Part shown: positions 16,041 through 17,407 of the stretch, piece after piece
Position numbering within the stretch: position 1 is the first letter of the stretch
How the letters are laid out: the number at the start of each line of letters is the position of its first letter
Origin: Candidatus Atribacteria bacterium
GTDB lineage: Bacteria > Atribacterota > Phoenicimicrobiia > Phoenicimicrobiales > Stramentimicrobiaceae
Length of the DNA stretch: 17,407 nucleotides
Direction: 5' to 3'
Assembly (NCBI GenBank): GCA_016934875.1
Contig: JAFGSC010000263.1
Location: forward strand, 1 to 17,407
The notes under the pieces: model-generated
Told to the model about the DNA's origin: nothing
Seen by the model: only the letters and a program-made list of their open reading frames with translations
The model's database searches: none
Translations under genes and position numbers: made by a program

Positions 16041-17156
16041 ATGCAAAAAATAGCCCTAATCACCGGCATCACCGGTCAGGATGGCGCCTATCTGGCGGAA
16101 TTTTTATTGAAAAAGGGTTATCAGGTGCATGGCATCAAGCGTCGCGCTTCGTTGTTCAACACCGATCGGATCGATCACCTCTATCAAGATCCTCATGTGG
16201 AGAACCGAAACTTGATCCTTCACTATGGAGATTTGACCGACTCCATGAACTTGACCCGCATCATCCAAGAGGTTCAACCCGATGAGATTTATAACCTGGC
16301 GGCCATGAGCCATGTGAAGGTCAGTTTCGATACCCCCGAATACACGGCCAATGCCGATGGGATTGGTACTTTGCGCATCCTGGAAGCAGTCCGGCTGCTT
16401 GGATTGACGCATAAGACGCGTGTTTACCAGGCTTCCACATCTGAGTTGTATGGCTTGGTGCAAGCTGTGCCACAAAGCGAGACGACGCCTTTTTACCCCA
16501 GGAGCCCCTATGCGGTGGCAAAAATGTATGGTTACTGGATCACAGTGAATTACCGCGAGGCGTATGATATGTTTGCCTGCAACGGCATCCTGTTCAACCA
16601 CGAGAGTCCTTTGCGTGGTGAGACATTTGTCACCCGTAAGATCACGCGTGCTGTTTCCCGCATTGGTTTGGGCATGCAGGATTGCCTCTATCTGGGTAAT
16701 CTCGATGCCAAACGAGACTGGGGGCATGCCAAAGATTACATCAAAGCCATGTGGTTGATCCTCCAGCAGGAAAAAGCTGAGGATTATGTGATTGCCACCG
16801 GCATCACCACCAAGGTTCGCGATTTCGTGAAGATGGCCTTTGGCGAGGTGGGCATAGAAGTGGCTTTTACCGGCGAGGGTGTGGATGAAGTTGGGACGGT
16901 GGTCAAGTGCAACCAGCCGGAGTTCCAAGTGGCCGAAGGAACCGTTGTGGTTCGTGTCGATCCTCGCTATTTCCGTCCCACAGAGGTGGATCTGTTGATT
17001 GGCGATCCTACTAAATCCAAAACCAAACTGGGTTGGGAGCCCGAGTACGATCTGCCTGCCCTAGTGAAGGACATGATGGAAAACGATGTGCGGTTGGTTA
17101 AGAAAGACCGTTATTTGAAAGCGGGTGGCTTCGAGACTTTGAATTATTTTGAATAA
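16041..17156 (+). CDS. gmd: GDP-mannose 4,6-dehydratase
   Basis: This cytoplasmic enzyme converts GDP-D-mannose to GDP-4-keto-6-deoxy-D-mannose, the branch point to GDP-L-fucose, GDP-D-rhamnose, GDP-perosamine and related sugars. It has full length (371 aa) and begins IALITGITGQDGAYLAEFLL with GxxGxxG at G9, G12 and G15. The family marker KRRASLFNTDRIDHLY follows. Catalytic residues are T133 and E135 in ASTSELYG and Y157/K161 in SPYAVAK. NHESPLRGETFVTRKITRA and NLDAKRDWGHAKDYI are diagnostic. It is GC-richer than the nine genes before it (29 of 60 G+C in the bases from 16681). The usual partner gene for GDP-fucose synthase does not follow within the window; repeat sequence and an IS-like end do. 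Confidence 0.97.
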   Translation: MQKIALITGITGQDGAYLAEFLLKKGYQVHGIKRRASLFNTDRIDHLYQDPHVENRNLILHYGDLTDSMNLTRIIQEVQPDEIYNLAAMSHVKVSFDTPEYTANADGIGTLRILEAVRLLGLTHKTRVYQASTSELYGLVQAVPQSETTPFYPRSPYAVAKMYGYWITVNYREAYDMFACNGILFNHESPLRGETFVTRKITRAVSRIGLGMQDCLYLGNLDAKRDWGHAKDYIKAMWLILQQEKAEDYVIATGITTKVRDFVKMAFGEVGIEVAFTGEGVDEVGTVVKCNQPEFQVAEGTVVVRVDPRYFRPTEVDLLIGDPTKSKTKLGWEPEYDLPALVKDMMENDVRLVKKDRYLKAGGFETLNYFE

Positions 17157-17238
17157 TCTTGGCCTCAAATAGAAGCCCCCTCCGGCTAACCCCGTGGGAG
17201 AGTGACGAAACGCTGGGGATGGTATGCTAAAATATGGT
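17157..17238. other. Non-coding tract after gmd with weak inverted repeats
   Basis: AGCC (17174-17177) can pair with GGCT (17184-17187), and CCCC (17190-17193) with GGG or a later GGGG (17215-17218). No T-run follows any stem, so there is no standard terminator here. The C-rich wording resembles the hairpin before wzz. I see no gene and no promoter consensus in this tract. Confidence 0.4.
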
Positions 17239-17310
17239 GCGGCGCTGCCGCTTGAGAGTCTGAAAGACTCGACCTTCATAACCACAGGTAAGCGTAGCGC
17301 AACCTGGGGT
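17239..17310 (-). repeat. REP-like cluster of three stem-loops
   Basis: Three inverted repeats stand side by side. GCGGC/GCCGC (17239-17243 with 17247-17251) has a 3-base loop. GAGTCT/AGACTC (17256-17261 with 17265-17270) has a GAA loop. The third is larger, at 17281-17310: ACC pairs with GGT, CAGGT with ACCTG and an inner GCG with CGC around a TAG loop, with small bulges. Read on the minus strand, the order and flavour match dispersed palindromic repeats that I recall between genes in Bacteroidota genomes. It may therefore be a REP-type element mobilised by a RAYT transposase, and strand is assigned on that basis only. The stems are seen; family membership is inference. Confidence 0.55.
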
Positions 17311-17320
17311 AGTCAGTAGC

Positions 17321-17407
17321 TGGTTATTTCGGCGATACTGACCCCCTGTTTCGGTGATATTGACCCCCCTCAACAGGTGTGATTTAAAGAACGTGACAGA
17401 GTGACAA
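17321..17407. mobile_element. Probable terminus of an IS21-family insertion sequence (partial)
   Basis: Two 20-base direct repeats, at 17327-17346 and 17349-17368, match at 18 of 20 positions with a 22-base period. Each reads TTTCGG-Y-GATA-Y-TGACCCCC. Multiple direct terminal repeats of about 20 bases near a TG end are characteristic of IS21 elements, and this TTTCGGnGATnnTGACCCC wording is one I associate with Bacteroidota members. A TG that could be the element tip lies at 17321. The transposase genes (istA, istB) would lie beyond the window end. If so, the IS has inserted just downstream of gmd. The other end and target duplication are not visible. Confidence 0.55.

Noticed and set aside
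16104..16928. A 274-codon open frame on the minus strand
   Set aside because: It lies entirely opposite gmd, whose protein match is unmistakable; long antisense frames are common opposite GC-richer genes, and the translation shows no recognisable domain.
1..17407. tRNA, rRNA or other structural RNA genes
   Set aside because: No cloverleaf or conserved rRNA stretches were noticed; the non-coding parts are too short and lack such patterns.

Overview
The window is a bacterial surface-polysaccharide (capsule, O-antigen or exopolysaccharide) gene cluster of the Wzx/Wzy type. All fourteen genes lie on the + strand and probably form one long transcription unit. The host looks like a member of the Bacteroidota. 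A clean TAnnTTTG -7 box with an upstream TTTG lies before the first gene. Most starts lack Shine-Dalgarno sequences. The export protein is a long, multi-SLBB protein of a kind I associate with that phylum. I cannot place it to genus.

Layout. Positions 1-298 hold no gene. They carry a tandem octamer repeat, a promoter and small hairpins. Positions 299-3959 encode the export and chain-length machinery: a Wza-like protein with six SLBB domains and a Wzz-like protein without a kinase domain. Positions 4006-6479 encode precursor synthesis: a UDP-glucose 6-dehydrogenase strikingly like the animal enzyme, and a probable UDP-glucuronate 4-epimerase. Positions 6469-16032 are a very AT-rich, tightly packed block. 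It holds a Wzx flippase, an unrecognised beta-propeller-like protein, three GT2 and one GT4 glycosyltransferases, two consecutive Wzy/ligase-like membrane proteins and an SDR sugar-nucleotide enzyme. Positions 16041-17156 encode GDP-mannose 4,6-dehydratase (gmd), again GC-richer. The last 250 bases hold three adjacent stem-loops resembling a dispersed REP-type element, then two 20-base direct repeats that look like the terminus of an IS21-family insertion sequence running off the window.

How the genes work together. Ugd and the epimerase would supply UDP-GlcA and UDP-GalA, so the polymer is probably acidic. Gmd makes GDP-4-keto-6-deoxy-mannose, the precursor of GDP-fucose, GDP-rhamnose and related sugars. 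Four glycosyltransferases would extend a lipid-linked unit begun by an initiating transferase that is not in this window. Wzx would flip the unit, a Wzy would polymerise it, Wzz would set the chain length and the SLBB protein would carry the polymer out. The sharp base-composition change between the conserved ends (about 50% GC in lines I counted) and the middle (as low as 22% in one counted 60-base line) fits the usual pattern of an exchanged, strain-specific centre between conserved flanks. The most interesting unknowns are the propeller protein at 7691-8818, the paired polymerase-like genes, and the repeat-rich ends.
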